DNA from: a virus
Strand: one strand, 5' to 3'
Virus record (IMG/VR): IMGVR_UViG_3300036831_000025
Location: 1-41,876 of that record
DNA length: 41,876 nucleotides
The notes below the pieces were generated by a model. The model did not search any database, was not told the DNA's origin, and saw nothing but the letters and a program-made list of their open reading frames with translations. The translations under genes and the position numbers were made by a program. Positions 21,166 to 29,716 of this stretch are shown here, piece after piece. How positions within the stretch are numbered: the stretch's first letter is position 1; every line of letters starts with the position of its first letter.

Positions 21166-23096
21166 TACGAAGACCTCCGCAATCCAATTTCCCGCGTCGT
21201 AACTACGGCCCGAGCGACGGCGCGGTCTTCCGTTTTCTTTAGGGCTTGCTGCACTTCGTCGGATACCCCGGCTTGTGCGCCTCTAGCGTCAATTTGATAC
21301 ACGACGGTAGCGCCGCCGCCCGCGCCGCCGTTGGGAGTAATCCTGCCGGACGCGCCGGGCGTGAACAATTCCGGCCCGTTTTCTCCCACGAGGTACGTTT
21401 GATCCGAATAGACCGGGCCGCCCGCCGCTTTCCCGCCGCCGAAGAGCCCACTAACAAGCGAGCCGAGAAATCCGCCGCCGCCGCCGACCGCCGATAACGC
21501 TTTCATTACTTCAAGCTGAAGGATGACTTTAAGGATGTCTTCGAGGATCGACGTTAAAGCCTGTCCCCAAGACTCTTTTAGCTCTGCGACGGCTAGAATG
21601 TTCTGCCCTATTTCTTCTCCGAGTTTCTGCCAAACGTGGTTCCCTTTGTCAGCGGCGGCCGTCGCTACGGCTATTGCCCGCGTGTACTCGTCTTCGGTTA
21701 ATTTCCCTTGCGCTCGTAGCTCGTCCAGAATCGCTTTTTGCCGCTCAAATTTCTGATTCTGCGTTTCTATACTGTCCTCTACCTTTTGCGTCTCTACTGC
21801 CGCCGCTGCTGAATCTGTTTTGATCTTTTCTAGGTTCAACTGATCCGTAGTGCCGCCGAAGGACGGGGTAGCCTCGCCGCCCGATAAATTCGGCGCCTTC
21901 GCGGTAGTGCCGGGCACGATACCCGCGGCAAGTAGCTTCGCTTGTGCGGCGTTGTGCTCTTCGAGTAACTGCTTGGCTTGGGTTAGCTTCGCTATGTAGC
22001 CGTCGAAGAACGTCGTAATGCCGGGATACTCGGCCTTAAGCTGGGCGTCGTGATCTTGCCACTTCTTAATTAAGTCGTCTATCTTTTGGATAGTCTTGTC
22101 CGTCTCGCTTTGCTGTACCCCGGCTAACGCGCTGGTAGCGTCTCGAAGTTTGTTTACCTCTTCAGTCTCTTTATTTCGGTCGTCAACGTAGGCAAGATCC
22201 GCTTGCTTCTGCTGAATCGCTGCTTGATCTTCCGCGAGCTGCTTACTTTTGGCGGCGTTGGCGTTAATATCTTTGTATTTATCGACTTGGTCTTCGAGGT
22301 ACGTCTTTTCTATTTGAAGCGCCTGGACGACGTTCTTAGCAAGGTCGGCACTGCCGCGTAATTGAATGTTGACACGCTCCAAGGCCGCCGCGAGGACGGC
22401 GCCTATCTCGGTATTATTGCCAGCCTTGTTTAGCTCGTTGACGCTCTCTACCGTTTGCTTAATGTCCTTTTGTATGCCTTCGATTTGCTTGTCGTTTCCT
22501 AGTCCAACTAGGGACTGTGCCCAGCCTACTTTAATAGCGTCCAAGTCTTTAAGTATGTCTGCACTCATACTGCGGAATTGGTCGGTAATGTGCGTCAAAG
22601 TCTGCGAGTCGATTAACTTCAATTGGTCCGCGAGGGCGCCTAGGTAGTTCTGACTTAGAATCTGGATTTGTGCGTCAAGGCTAAGCGTCTCTTCGTTAAT
22701 CTTGCGCATAGCGTCCGCGCCGAGTACGCCGGTCGCTTCCAATTTGTCGCGGACCGCTTCGGCGTGCTTCTGAAACTCGTCCAGCTTGTCCGCGAGTTTA
22801 ACTACTAACTCCAAGAGCGCGAGCACGGCGACGCTGCTAAAGGCGGCATTAAGCGCAGTGCCAACGCCCGGAATCTGCGCTATAAACGTCTGTAAGTGCC
22901 GGGGTATTGTTACTCCTATTTCTTCCCCGAGAAGTGACAACGTTCCCCGCGCTTCGGTGACGTTGGCGCCAATGGTGCGGCTCATGTCTTGCGTTGCCGA
23001 CCCTGCCGCCGCGGTCCCGTCCTTAACGTCTTGCTTGAACTGCGCAAGGGACATGCGGAGATTGATATTAACTTCGCCTATCGTTGTTCCGGCCAT
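21165..23096 (-). CDS. Tail length tape measure protein
   Basis: The 643-residue protein is mostly alpha-helical and Ala/Lys/Gln/Asp-rich, with a hydrophobic stretch near residues 70-105 (IPGVGTALNAAFSSVAVLALL) and long coiled-coil regions. The C-terminus is Gly-rich (SAVGGGGGFLGSLVSGLFGG) and ends with VYSDQTYLVGENGPELFTPG, a signature of tape measure C-termini. It sets tail length and is probably ejected with the DNA. The modest length suggests a short siphovirus tail, roughly 95-100 nm if the usual 0.15 nm per residue applies. Confidence 0.88.
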   Translation of the reverse strand: MAGTTIGEVNINLRMSLAQFKQDVKDGTAAAGSATQDMSRTIGANVTEARGTLSLLGEEIGVTIPRHLQTFIAQIPGVGTALNAAFSSVAVLALLELVVKLADKLDEFQKHAEAVRDKLEATGVLGADAMRKINEETLSLDAQIQILSQNYLGALADQLKLIDSQTLTHITDQFRSMSADILKDLDAIKVGWAQSLVGLGNDKQIEGIQKDIKQTVESVNELNKAGNNTEIGAVLAAALERVNIQLRGSADLAKNVVQALQIEKTYLEDQVDKYKDINANAAKSKQLAEDQAAIQQKQADLAYVDDRNKETEEVNKLRDATSALAGVQQSETDKTIQKIDDLIKKWQDHDAQLKAEYPGITTFFDGYIAKLTQAKQLLEEHNAAQAKLLAAGIVPGTTAKAPNLSGGEATPSFGGTTDQLNLEKIKTDSAAAAVETQKVEDSIETQNQKFERQKAILDELRAQGKLTEDEYTRAIAVATAAADKGNHVWQKLGEEIGQNILAVAELKESWGQALTSILEDILKVILQLEVMKALSAVGGGGGFLGSLVSGLFGGGKAAGGPVYSDQTYLVGENGPELFTPGASGRITPNGGAGGGATVVYQIDARGAQAGVSDEVQQALKKTEDRAVARAVVTTREIGLRRSS

Positions 23097-23518
23097 TATT
23101 TCCCCAATTCCCCTACGATAGCTTTAAGCACGTCGGTTGCTGCTTTAACCGCTGCGTTCTTTCCAATGTCAAACGCCCGGCGCATAAAAAACGTCGGATG
23201 CATTTTCCGCGTACCGAACTCCAGGAACTTAACCCGGACGCCTGGATCTGTGCTCGGCGGCTTGTGCCCGCCTACGTACCGCGGGCCCACTAATACGCTA
23301 AGGTCGCTAAGGTTCGCGCTAACGTGTACCTTGTCCGCCATCGCGCCCTTTAGCTCCCCGGTTCGGACCGGGACGGTGCTATCTATCGCCGCCTCGAAGA
23401 CCTTACCGGCAGCGTTCAAAGCTGGACGGGCAGCGGACGCGGCGACCTTCGGCGAAAGGGCGTCCATTGCCGCCGCCAACTCCGCTAATCCGTCAACCGA
23501 TACCGTTACGTCGTTCAC
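23096..23518 (-). CDS. HK97 gp10-like head-tail/tail completion protein
   Basis: GTG 23518 was chosen because it overlaps the previous stop and the conserved domain starts at once (VDGLAELAAAMDALSPKVA). The 140-residue protein has PVRTGELKGAMADKVHV and a C-terminal FLEFGTRKMHPTFFMRRAF, the hallmarks of the HK97 gp10 family (head-tail connection or tail completion). It sits between the tail chaperone pair and the tape measure instead of before the tail tube gene, which is unusual. Confidence 0.82.
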   Translation of the reverse strand: MNDVTVSVDGLAELAAAMDALSPKVAASAARPALNAAGKVFEAAIDSTVPVRTGELKGAMADKVHVSANLSDLSVLVGPRYVGGHKPPSTDPGVRVKFLEFGTRKMHPTFFMRRAFDIGKNAAVKAATDVLKAIVGELGK

Positions 23519-23826
23519 TTTCCCTCCGGTGTAACTGCGTCCAGCGCCCCGAGAAATGCTGCCGCTTGCGCTTCCTCTTCCGCAGCTATTTCTTCCGGCG
23601 TCTTGATCCGTTCCCATCCTGGTATAAAGTCGAAAGCCTCAACCGCTTCGCTTTTCTCCGGGTCACGGTTGATATTCACTAAGACCGCTTGAATCGCCGC
23701 CGAAGGATAGTAATACCGTATATCCAATCCTTCTAGTTCGCGGCACAGTAATAAGTAAAACCCTAGCGACATCCTGCCGAACGCTTCGGGCTGCACGCCT
23801 AACCGGGCCAAAACTAGCGCCGCCAT
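23515..23826 (-). CDS. Tail assembly chaperone, T-like part
   Basis: The 103-residue frame begins at ATG 23826, five bases after the stop of the upstream chaperone, and has a weak AGCGGAA ahead of it. The sequence (ALVLARLGVQPEAFGRMSLGFYLLL) followed by an acidic region matches the gpT-like second half of lambda-type chaperones. The frame stays open upstream into the end of the G-like gene, so it may be made partly as a -1 frameshift fusion. It would help assemble tail tube around the tape measure. Confidence 0.65.
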   Translation of the reverse strand: MAALVLARLGVQPEAFGRMSLGFYLLLCRELEGLDIRYYYPSAAIQAVLVNINRDPEKSEAVEAFDFIPGWERIKTPEEIAAEEEAQAAAFLGALDAVTPEGK

Positions 23827-23831
23827 TTCCG

Positions 23832-24188
23832 CTATGCTGCGAGGACGGCTGCGCTCTTTTGTTCTGACCCGTTGATAGGGCGGGCGTCTTCCTCCGCTAT
23901 CTCGTTCGCTGCTTTCCAGGCGTTACGACACGCCTCGATAATCGCTCTAATGTGCTTGTATCCGAGAGAGCGCACGGCGCCGAGTGTTAGCTTAGTGTCC
24001 GTCTGGACGGCGCACGCCCAAAAGAGAGCCGTTGCCGTGGTTACGTCCATCTTCTGCCATAGATCCGGGTCCAGGAAATTCTTTCCGGTCGTCTTCTCGG
24101 CCAATGCCAGCGCGTTAAAGTCCATGCGTAACACGAACTCGTGCCCGGCGATTTTCACGGCAACTGTGGGACAAGTAAATTCAGTCAT
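23832..24188 (-). CDS. Tail assembly chaperone, G-like part
   Basis: ATG 24188 is favoured by GGAAG six bases upstream; ATG 24272 is an alternative that adds 28 residues. The 118-residue product (MTEFTCPTVAVKIAGHEFVL) contains FNALALAEKTTGKNFLD and a run of helices ending with ACRNAWKAANEIAEED, the pattern of gpG-type chaperones. It lies between the tail tube and tape measure genes as expected. Near its end CAA AAG could serve as a weak -1 slippery site. Confidence 0.7.
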   Translation of the reverse strand: MTEFTCPTVAVKIAGHEFVLRMDFNALALAEKTTGKNFLDPDLWQKMDVTTATALFWACAVQTDTKLTLGAVRSLGYKHIRAIIEACRNAWKAANEIAEEDARPINGSEQKSAAVLAA

Positions 24189-24352
24189 AGGAATCTTCCA
24201 ACCCTTGAAACGGTTATCTCCCGAATCTTCTATTTCGTTCTGTAACTGCCGGACTTTGTCTCGGTCGTACATAAGGTATAAGTGCTGCCTTTTATAAGTG
24301 AGATACCGGGAGAGTGCGCACCCGCCCGGCCATCTCTACCGCGCTCGTCTTC

Positions 24353-24368
24353 TCGGGGTTTGCCCCGA
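24353..24368 (-). terminator. Short hairpin behind the tail tube gene
   Basis: TCGGGG (24353-24358) and CCCCGA (24363-24368) form a perfect 6-bp stem with a 4-base loop, 18 bases past the tail tube stop on the minus strand. No T-run follows, so it is more likely an attenuator or mRNA-stabilising hairpin that helps express the tail tube gene more than its followers. Confidence 0.45.
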
Positions 24369-24386
24369 AACTAAGCGCGGGTATCG

Positions 24387-24821
24387 TTACGAAGCGAACG
24401 CGTCCACGTACGGGCCGGTAACCTGAATGCTGATTGAGGACGTTGCTTTCTTGTCCACTGGCAGAGTCAAGTTTCCGAAGTCCGAAATAAATCCCGCAAA
24501 CGAGCGCGTACCGCGAGCGTTCGGGAGCGTGATCTTGAAGTTAACGGTATCACCGCTCTCGAAGAGGGTTGCGGCGTAAGCCTGTCCGGGGTATCCGGGA
24601 GCGAAGTTAACGTCCAACTGGACTACGCCGCCGACCTTGATAGTGGGTAGAAACTCGCGGTATTGCGAGGTTGAGTCCATATCGGTAATGTCGTCGGTTT
24701 CTCGCTTCTGTCCAGTAACGGAAATTTTCGTTACTCCCTCGAACGGCGTAAACGTGGCTGGATCTCCGATGCTGGCAGCGCCAACGGTTGACCCTGCCGG
24801 GCAAAACGCTTTTCTTGGCAT
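24387..24821 (-). CDS. Major tail (tube) protein
   Basis: The 144-residue protein contains GVTKISVTGQKRETDDITDM, then STSQYREFLPTIKVGGVVQLD and a later LPNARGTRSFAGFISDF, all typical of lambda V-like tail tube subunits. It would polymerise around the tape measure to form the tube. It is flanked by an intergenic hairpin and by the tail terminator gene, the expected order. High expression is suggested by the spacing and the hairpin behind it. Confidence 0.85.
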   Translation of the reverse strand: MPRKAFCPAGSTVGAASIGDPATFTPFEGVTKISVTGQKRETDDITDMDSTSQYREFLPTIKVGGVVQLDVNFAPGYPGQAYAATLFESGDTVNFKITLPNARGTRSFAGFISDFGNLTLPVDKKATSSISIQVTGPYVDAFAS

Positions 24822-24857
24822 AATGTTTCCTTATTTAGGTGCAGGGCACCGATTTAA

Positions 24858-25292
24858 CTACACTGCATAAAGCCGTATCATTACTTCAAACACTGTTTGG
24901 TACACCTTCTCGTCGTTGTCGTATTGGTCGTAATCTTGACTGTGGACAGTGACGTTATAAATGTGGCTGCCGTCTGTAAGATCCCCTATCATCGGGGAGA
25001 GCGTATCCGGCGCACCTTCTAATGCGTAGTGCAGGGCTTTACTCGCGTTCTTTACGTCTTGTGGGTCCGGCGAGAAGATAGAGAATTGAATTACTCTTCC
25101 CTCTTCGCCCGCTACGCCGTCGTGTGCGCTTTCGCGGTCGCCGCCCGGCGCGTAGAAAAGAGCTACGTCTTTGACGCCACTTACCGGCGCACCTTGCGGA
25201 AGACGCGACCACGCGAGCACGATAGACGCATCGCTAAGGAGCGCGGTTAGCCGAGCCAAGAAAGCCGCTTCAAAAGTAGACGTAACGCTCAT
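24858..25292 (-). CDS. Tail terminator-like protein (DUF3168-like)
   Basis: ATG 25292 overlaps the upstream stop (ATGA), which fixes the start and gives 144 residues. The product (MSVTSTFEAAFLARLTALL) has the size and layout of tail terminator or completion proteins, with FSPDPQDVKNASKALHYAL in the middle and a beta-rich C-terminus (VYQTVFEVMIRLYAV). Such proteins cap the tail tube and join it to the head. The position between stopper and tail tube supports this. Confidence 0.75.
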   Translation of the reverse strand: MSVTSTFEAAFLARLTALLSDASIVLAWSRLPQGAPVSGVKDVALFYAPGGDRESAHDGVAGEEGRVIQFSIFSPDPQDVKNASKALHYALEGAPDTLSPMIGDLTDGSHIYNVTVHSQDYDQYDNDEKVYQTVFEVMIRLYAV

Positions 25293-25630
25293 GCGGTCAT
25301 TAACTCCCTTGCGACAATTAAGAGATATCGAAGCGTGCCCTCGTCCTGTACGACGACGTGTGTAACGTGGAAGATCCTCATGTCCATCGTTACCCGCATC
25401 TTTGCCGAGACGCCGGGAAGATAGCGCAAGGTAAAGATGTGCGTAATCTCCGAGCCGCCCAGCGCCGGGAGGTTTAGCTCGTGTCCAGCAGACCAAGGCG
25501 AAGTTCTAGCATCTGCGAGCTGCGCACGAAGACCGGAGGCGAACGTCTGCCAAGTCGGTTGTCCCAACGTGCCCGGCGTGCCCGGCTCTTCGAGGGTAAT
25601 TACCTCGCGGAATTTTCCAGGGCTAATCAT
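25289..25630 (-). CDS. Head-tail joining (stopper) protein
   Basis: The 113-residue product (MISPGKFREVITLEEPGTPG) follows the SPP1 gp16/HK97 gp9-like pattern: an early R-x-x-I-T-L-E strand, a central WQTFASGLRAQLADA and a beta-rich second half with HIFTLRYLPGVSAKMRV. These proteins plug the connector after packaging. It begins one base after the connector stop. Confidence 0.8.
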   Translation of the reverse strand: MISPGKFREVITLEEPGTPGTLGQPTWQTFASGLRAQLADARTSPWSAGHELNLPALGGSEITHIFTLRYLPGVSAKMRVTMDMRIFHVTHVVVQDEGTLRYLLIVARELMTA

Positions 25631-25631
25631 A

Positions 25632-26225
25632 TTAAAAGACCCTATGCGCCCGGAAGATACTAAGATAGCCTTCCGGTACTTCGTTCTGCGCTTCTGTGCT
25701 AGTCGATTCCGGGTGATCGTAGAAATGCGCCGCGAGGCGCCGAATCGCTAACCGGATTTGTTCGGGTATGGTTACGGTATCGTCGCCGTAGCCGCCATAT
25801 GCGTAACCGGCGTGAAAATGAACCTCAACCGCGCCCGCGATGTGTCCCGCGGTTACGACCGGGTAGATATTCGGCGCCTTCTCTTGCACGACGCCCGGCC
25901 AATTGTGCAGACCTACGATGTACTCGGACGCGTCCCAGGTCTGCTGATTACCGCCTGAATCGAGGTAAAGAATCGTATCCACGGCTATAAGTGGCGGCGC
26001 CGGTACAATAAGCGGCTTACCGGGACTTGGGAAAGAGTCATAGTACGCGGCGTAACCCTTATAAATGAGGCTCTGCCGGGTAATACGCTCGCCTATCTCG
26101 CGGGCCGCCACAATGTACCCGGCGATATCCGCGTCGTCCGCGCTGCTAGTTAGCCGCAAGACGCTCTTGACTTCGTCTACTGTCACAGGTTCAAGGCTTG
26201 GTTGACTTTCAACGCGTAGTAACAT
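25632..26225 (-). CDS. Head-tail connector (gp6/gp15-like adaptor)
   Basis: The 197-residue protein starts PSLEPVTVDEVKSVLRL after a short lead and has DDADIAGYIVAAREIGERIT, the helical N-terminus of the phage gp6-like head-tail connector family. The later region VTIPEQIRLAIRRLAAHFY with ENR/STSTEAQNEVPEGY is typical of its C-terminus. It forms a ring below the portal. The start overlaps the inserted glycosyltransferase gene by 17 bases. Confidence 0.85.
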   Translation of the reverse strand: MLLRVESQPSLEPVTVDEVKSVLRLTSSADDADIAGYIVAAREIGERITRQSLIYKGYAAYYDSFPSPGKPLIVPAPPLIAVDTILYLDSGGNQQTWDASEYIVGLHNWPGVVQEKAPNIYPVVTAGHIAGAVEVHFHAGYAYGGYGDDTVTIPEQIRLAIRRLAAHFYDHPESTSTEAQNEVPEGYLSIFRAHRVF

Positions 26226-27168
26226 GATCGCCCTTTCTTAGTGCTGTTTGCCACGCTAACGCAGCCTTGCCGCCGTATTCCCGCAACCGCTTAAGGTTCT
26301 GACTCGCTATCCAAGCCGGGTCTTCGATGGCGCGGACAATGGCGCCGGTTAATGACGCGGTATCCGTCGCGCAGCCTTCCGCCCAGGGAATGTGACTTGT
26401 CATAACGGACGGGACGCCCGCCGCTACGAAGTCCGCCGCGGTAAGACAGAAACTTTCCGCGAACGAGCCAAAGATGCCGAGATCCATAGACGGGATGACT
26501 TCGGACTTGAAATGCTCGGTTTCTAACCAATCGTGTTTAACGAGGGTTATATCTAGCTCTCGGGCTAAGGCGTCCAGCTCGGTTAAAATGTGCCCCGTTC
26601 CCTCTATCCGCGTCGAATTGATGTGAAAGAAAACGTTAGGCTGCTTAATGTGTCCGCGGGCCGCGCCGAGCGCAAGCAAGCTGCCGACGTGGTTCTTTAA
26701 TGGGCGGATACTTCCGAAACATCCAACGTCGAAATTCTTAGGGCCGCCCGCATACGTATAACCCGGTTGGCCTAGCGGGTAGTTAATCGGTAAGAACGTC
26801 GCGCCGAGTATCCAAGCCAGTTCTTCGGATACGCAAGCGATTTCCGCGCCTAGTTCGCGGGCTTCGCGTATGTACTTGGTCGTGCAGGTTCCGGGCCGCT
26901 CGAAGTACAGGAACTCGGGCGCCGCGTGCAACCGGATAATAACCCGCCGTGCGTTGTGCTTCAGCATTCGCACTAGCTCAAGATCCGCCCAGCCGCCGCC
27001 CTCGATAACTACGACTTCGGCTAGGTCGTAGGAGGTATGCGGCGCGATGTCTTTCTCGCTTTTCAGCGTTAGGACGTTGGCTTTTAAGTGCCGGGCGTCG
27101 TATCCCGCCGCGTTATGCACTGCCGACCCTTTAAGCGCCCGGTCCCGAATTAGAAACGTTACTCGCAT
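26209..27168 (-). CDS. GT-B glycosyltransferase-like protein inside the head module
   Basis: The 319-residue protein has an N-terminal Rossmann-like region (MRVTFLIRDRALKGSAVHNA) and a C-terminal donor-binding region. There, NFDVGCFGSIRPLKNH resembles the start of the GT4 C-terminal domain, and FGSFAESFCLTAADFVAAG has the spaced Glu/Asp motif used for nucleotide-sugar binding, followed by VPSVMTSHIPW. It lies between the capsid region and the connector, where phages normally carry structural genes. It may glycosylate virion proteins or be a moron. It overlaps the connector start, so it is co-translated with morphogenesis genes. Confidence 0.72.
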   Translation of the reverse strand: MRVTFLIRDRALKGSAVHNAAGYDARHLKANVLTLKSEKDIAPHTSYDLAEVVVIEGGGWADLELVRMLKHNARRVIIRLHAAPEFLYFERPGTCTTKYIREARELGAEIACVSEELAWILGATFLPINYPLGQPGYTYAGGPKNFDVGCFGSIRPLKNHVGSLLALGAARGHIKQPNVFFHINSTRIEGTGHILTELDALARELDITLVKHDWLETEHFKSEVIPSMDLGIFGSFAESFCLTAADFVAAGVPSVMTSHIPWAEGCATDTASLTGAIVRAIEDPAWIASQNLKRLREYGGKAALAWQTALRKGDHVTTR

Positions 27169-27180
27169 AATCCCTTCGTG

Positions 27181-27399
27181 TCACTTCTGTAACGGAAACA
27201 TCGGAGTTGAAGGCGTAATACAGATGACATTTTCGATTAGCACCTGATTAGCCCGCCCGCTGCATACGAACTGTATAATGTCCTTACCTTCGGCGTTGAC
27301 GCACCGAGCAATGCTGTTAACGCAGACGTAGCCTACCGAATCAATCTCGCCTGTTGTCGTCTGTACCTTCTGCCTTACCGTAAGAATCAAGTAGTCCAT
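27181..27399 (-). CDS. Small hypothetical protein behind capsid, 72 aa
   Basis: ATG 27399 has a strong SD (GGAGATGAT) just upstream. The product (MDYLILTVRQKVQTTTGEID) appears to be all-beta, with two cysteines (VCVNSIARCVN) and a C-terminal VLIENVICITPSTPMF. Its position directly downstream of the major capsid gene and the strong SD fit a capsid decoration or minor head protein, but there is no recognised homology. Confidence 0.6.
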   Translation of the reverse strand: MDYLILTVRQKVQTTTGEIDSVGYVCVNSIARCVNAEGKDIIQFVCSGRANQVLIENVICITPSTPMFPLQK

Positions 27400-27427
27400 A
27401 TCATCTCCTTTATCGTGTTTTGAAGTA

Positions 27428-27461
27428 AGCCGGGCTTGTCCTGGGAGGTACTAGCCCGGCT
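27428..27461 (-). terminator. Hairpin behind the major capsid gene
   Basis: AGCCGGGCT (27428-27436) and AGCCCGGCT (27453-27461) form a perfect 9-bp stem with a 16-base loop. It lies between the capsid stop and the SD of the 72-residue gene. No T-run follows on the minus strand, so partial termination or mRNA stabilisation is more likely than full termination. Confidence 0.55.
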
Positions 27462-27491
27462 CACTGTCAAGCAATACAGTGCAAGAGCTGG

Positions 27492-28715
27492 TTAGCTCGC
27501 TGCACCCATCGCCAAGTAGACGACCGCTTCCGAGTTGGTAAGCAGCCCGTCCGTACGTTCTACGCCGCGGAAACCGACCTGCCCGTTTCCGATGTACAGC
27601 TCATTAAGCCGCACAAAGGTACGAGGCGCCCGGTCGCCAATGGAGTAATACTTGAAGTCCCCGAAAAGAATTGCTTTGTTGCCGGCATTGTCCGCCGTTG
27701 GCATCGCATCGGAGATGTAAACCGGCTTACCGAGCAAGGTTGCCGGTTGGCCGTTCTGTAATCCGTCCTGGTAGATGTAACGTCCCTGCCCGTCTTTCTT
27801 CTTACGCAGAAGCAAGAGGGTAGAGTCGTTCATAAGGAAGGAACCATTAGCGCGGTATGCACGTTTCAAGCTATGGAAGAAATCGAAAATTTCGTCCGTA
27901 GCAATGTCATTGTGCAAGTGCGAAACGGTTCCGGCGCTAGCGCTGCGAACGACGCCCAAAGGCTGCCCGCTGCCGGTGCCGTTGACGAAAGCCGACTCTT
28001 CGGTAATGCCGAAAGCATTGCCGAACTTACGAGCCAACCAGCCTTCGAGATCGAAAAAGTTATCCAAGAGCAACTCTTCCGAAACCTTCTCGATACGGGT
28101 TAACTTGTTCGACTTCAGCGTCTTTTGTACGAAGCTGTCGTCGTCCGAGCCGTCGTCGTTATGCGCGACTGCCGCTTCTGCTGTCCAGCTTGCCGAGCCA
28201 ATCGCGTTTTCAACCAGGATGTTGCGGTCCGACGTGGTTTGGAATACGTCGGCAATTTGACGCATTACGTTTACGTTAACCAGTTTCTCAACGATCTTGG
28301 TATCGAACTCAACCGCAACGCCGTAACCGCCCTGTCCCGGCGTTGTGATATTCAACGCGGCAAACATCTTACGGCCCGCCTCTTCGCCTCTGCGCATTGC
28401 TGCCCAAAAGCCTTTTCGGTATTCTTTGGTTGCCAAGATCGCAAGCGGTCCGGCTTCCACTTCTTCAGACCCTTCGCCGCGGGCGCGGACGATTGGTGCA
28501 TCGTGGTTATTGGTGTCGTCCGATACGAACTGTGCAAGATCGGCGTGACGTTGCAGGGCGTTGGTAATGCGGGTACACTCTGCGACGTGCCCGTCGTACT
28601 CGGTCGTCTCGGGCGCTGTCATCTCACGGCCCGCATCAACCGCGGCTTTGATAATCTTTTCCGCCGCTGCTTTGCGCTCCGCTTTCTGCTTTTTCAACTC
28701 GTTGGTATTAAGCAT
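27492..28715 (-). CDS. HK97-fold major capsid protein
   Basis: The 407-residue protein has an N-terminal helical delta domain (about 1-100, starting MLNTNELKKQKAERKAAAEK), followed by the HK97-fold core with FVNGTGSGQPLGVVRS and LLGKPVYISDAMP, both standard in this family. The delta domain would be removed by the S49 protease encoded upstream, probably around residue 85-110. It forms the icosahedral shell. SD AAGGA precedes the start. Confidence 0.93.
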   Translation of the reverse strand: MLNTNELKKQKAERKAAAEKIIKAAVDAGREMTAPETTEYDGHVAECTRITNALQRHADLAQFVSDDTNNHDAPIVRARGEGSEEVEAGPLAILATKEYRKGFWAAMRRGEEAGRKMFAALNITTPGQGGYGVAVEFDTKIVEKLVNVNVMRQIADVFQTTSDRNILVENAIGSASWTAEAAVAHNDDGSDDDSFVQKTLKSNKLTRIEKVSEELLLDNFFDLEGWLARKFGNAFGITEESAFVNGTGSGQPLGVVRSASAGTVSHLHNDIATDEIFDFFHSLKRAYRANGSFLMNDSTLLLLRKKKDGQGRYIYQDGLQNGQPATLLGKPVYISDAMPTADNAGNKAILFGDFKYYSIGDRAPRTFVRLNELYIGNGQVGFRGVERTDGLLTNSEAVVYLAMGAAS

Positions 28716-28813
28716 TGTTACGGTTTCCTTTTCGTGGGCTATCGCCCTGATTTGTGCTGCGTCCTAGTCACGACCAAAGCGTAGGGTCGGACGCAACCGA
28801 GCACCCACTAAAC

Positions 28814-29716
28814 CTAGATAAGATCCAAGCCTTTCAACTGCGAAGTTAGCCGCGCCTTCGTCGTGCGCTGCTTGAACAAGTCCCGGACGGATGCAATCTT
28901 GTCCACTAACCCGCCGTTTATAGCGTCCGACGCGCTAAACATCCTTCCCTCGCCGTAGTTATTGGCTTTCATGTCCGCCGTTACCCGCGAGCCTCTACCG
29001 CGGGCAATAGTTGATAAGAATTGACCGTATATAAGGTCTACGTCGGCTTGCGCGGTCTGTATCGCGTCTTCTGTGAGCGGGGTAAAAGGTGCAAACTCGG
29101 CCTTATACTTTCCAGCCGTAATCGGCGTGATCTTAACGCCCGCCTTGTCCAGCATCTTTGTAATATCGGCATGGATCATAATTACGCCGACGCTTCCGAC
29201 TTCCCCGGACGGAGTAAGTACGACGCTAGTAGCTTGGCTCGCCAACCAATATGCCGCCGAAGCCGCCATACCGGAGATCACGGCGGTAACGGTCTTTTTC
29301 TTCGTAGCTGCGTTAATTACGTCGGCAGTTTCAGGAAGGCCGGTAACTTCGCCGCCCGGCGAGTCAACCAAGAGAATAATTTCGCCTATCTGCGGGTCGT
29401 TCGCTGCCTTCTCTACCGCGTCTTGGACAAACGCATACGTTGTATCGCTCCAAAAGGCGTCATTTCCTAACGAGCCCTGCACCGGGATAACGGCGATTTT
29501 CGTGCCGGTTGGCGCCGTCGAAATGAAACGGTCGGAAACGGCGGCGATAACCGCTTTTTTCTGCTCGTTTTGGGTGCACAGTTCGTTGACCCGCTGTATG
29601 TCGCCGTCGATTAGGTCTATTGAAAGGCGGGTATATAGCTGCTCAACCCGCGAGCGCAGCATGGCCCAATAAGGCCGGTTAGCGCGAAACGTTAAGAAAT
29701 CCACTTGACTAGACAC
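28814..29716 (-). CDS. S49-family head maturation protease
   Basis: GTG 29716 overlaps the portal stop. The 300-residue protein has the SppA/S49 signature: ILLVDSPGGEV (about 115-125), VISGMAASAAYWLAS with the nucleophile Ser, EVGSVGVIM and a later GKYKAEFAP region holding the candidate catalytic Lys. In phages of this type the S49 or ClpP-like enzyme cuts scaffold or delta domains during capsid maturation. No signal peptide or membrane anchor is seen, as expected for the viral version. Confidence 0.9.
   Translation of the reverse strand: MSSQVDFLTFRANRPYWAMLRSRVEQLYTRLSIDLIDGDIQRVNELCTQNEQKKAVIAAVSDRFISTAPTGTKIAVIPVQGSLGNDAFWSDTTYAFVQDAVEKAANDPQIGEIILLVDSPGGEVTGLPETADVINAATKKKTVTAVISGMAASAAYWLASQATSVVLTPSGEVGSVGVIMIHADITKMLDKAGVKITPITAGKYKAEFAPFTPLTEDAIQTAQADVDLIYGQFLSTIARGRGSRVTADMKANNYGEGRMFSASDAINGGLVDKIASVRDLFKQRTTKARLTSQLKGLDLI

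Noticed and set aside
22989-23534. Plus-strand frame of 181 codons over the gp10-like gene
   Set aside because: Antisense to the tape measure start and the gp10-like gene, both recognised by motifs; no SD.
28125-28784. Plus-strand frame of 219 codons over the capsid gene
   Set aside because: Antisense shadow of the HK97 capsid gene; Cys/Arg/Phe-rich translation, no SD.
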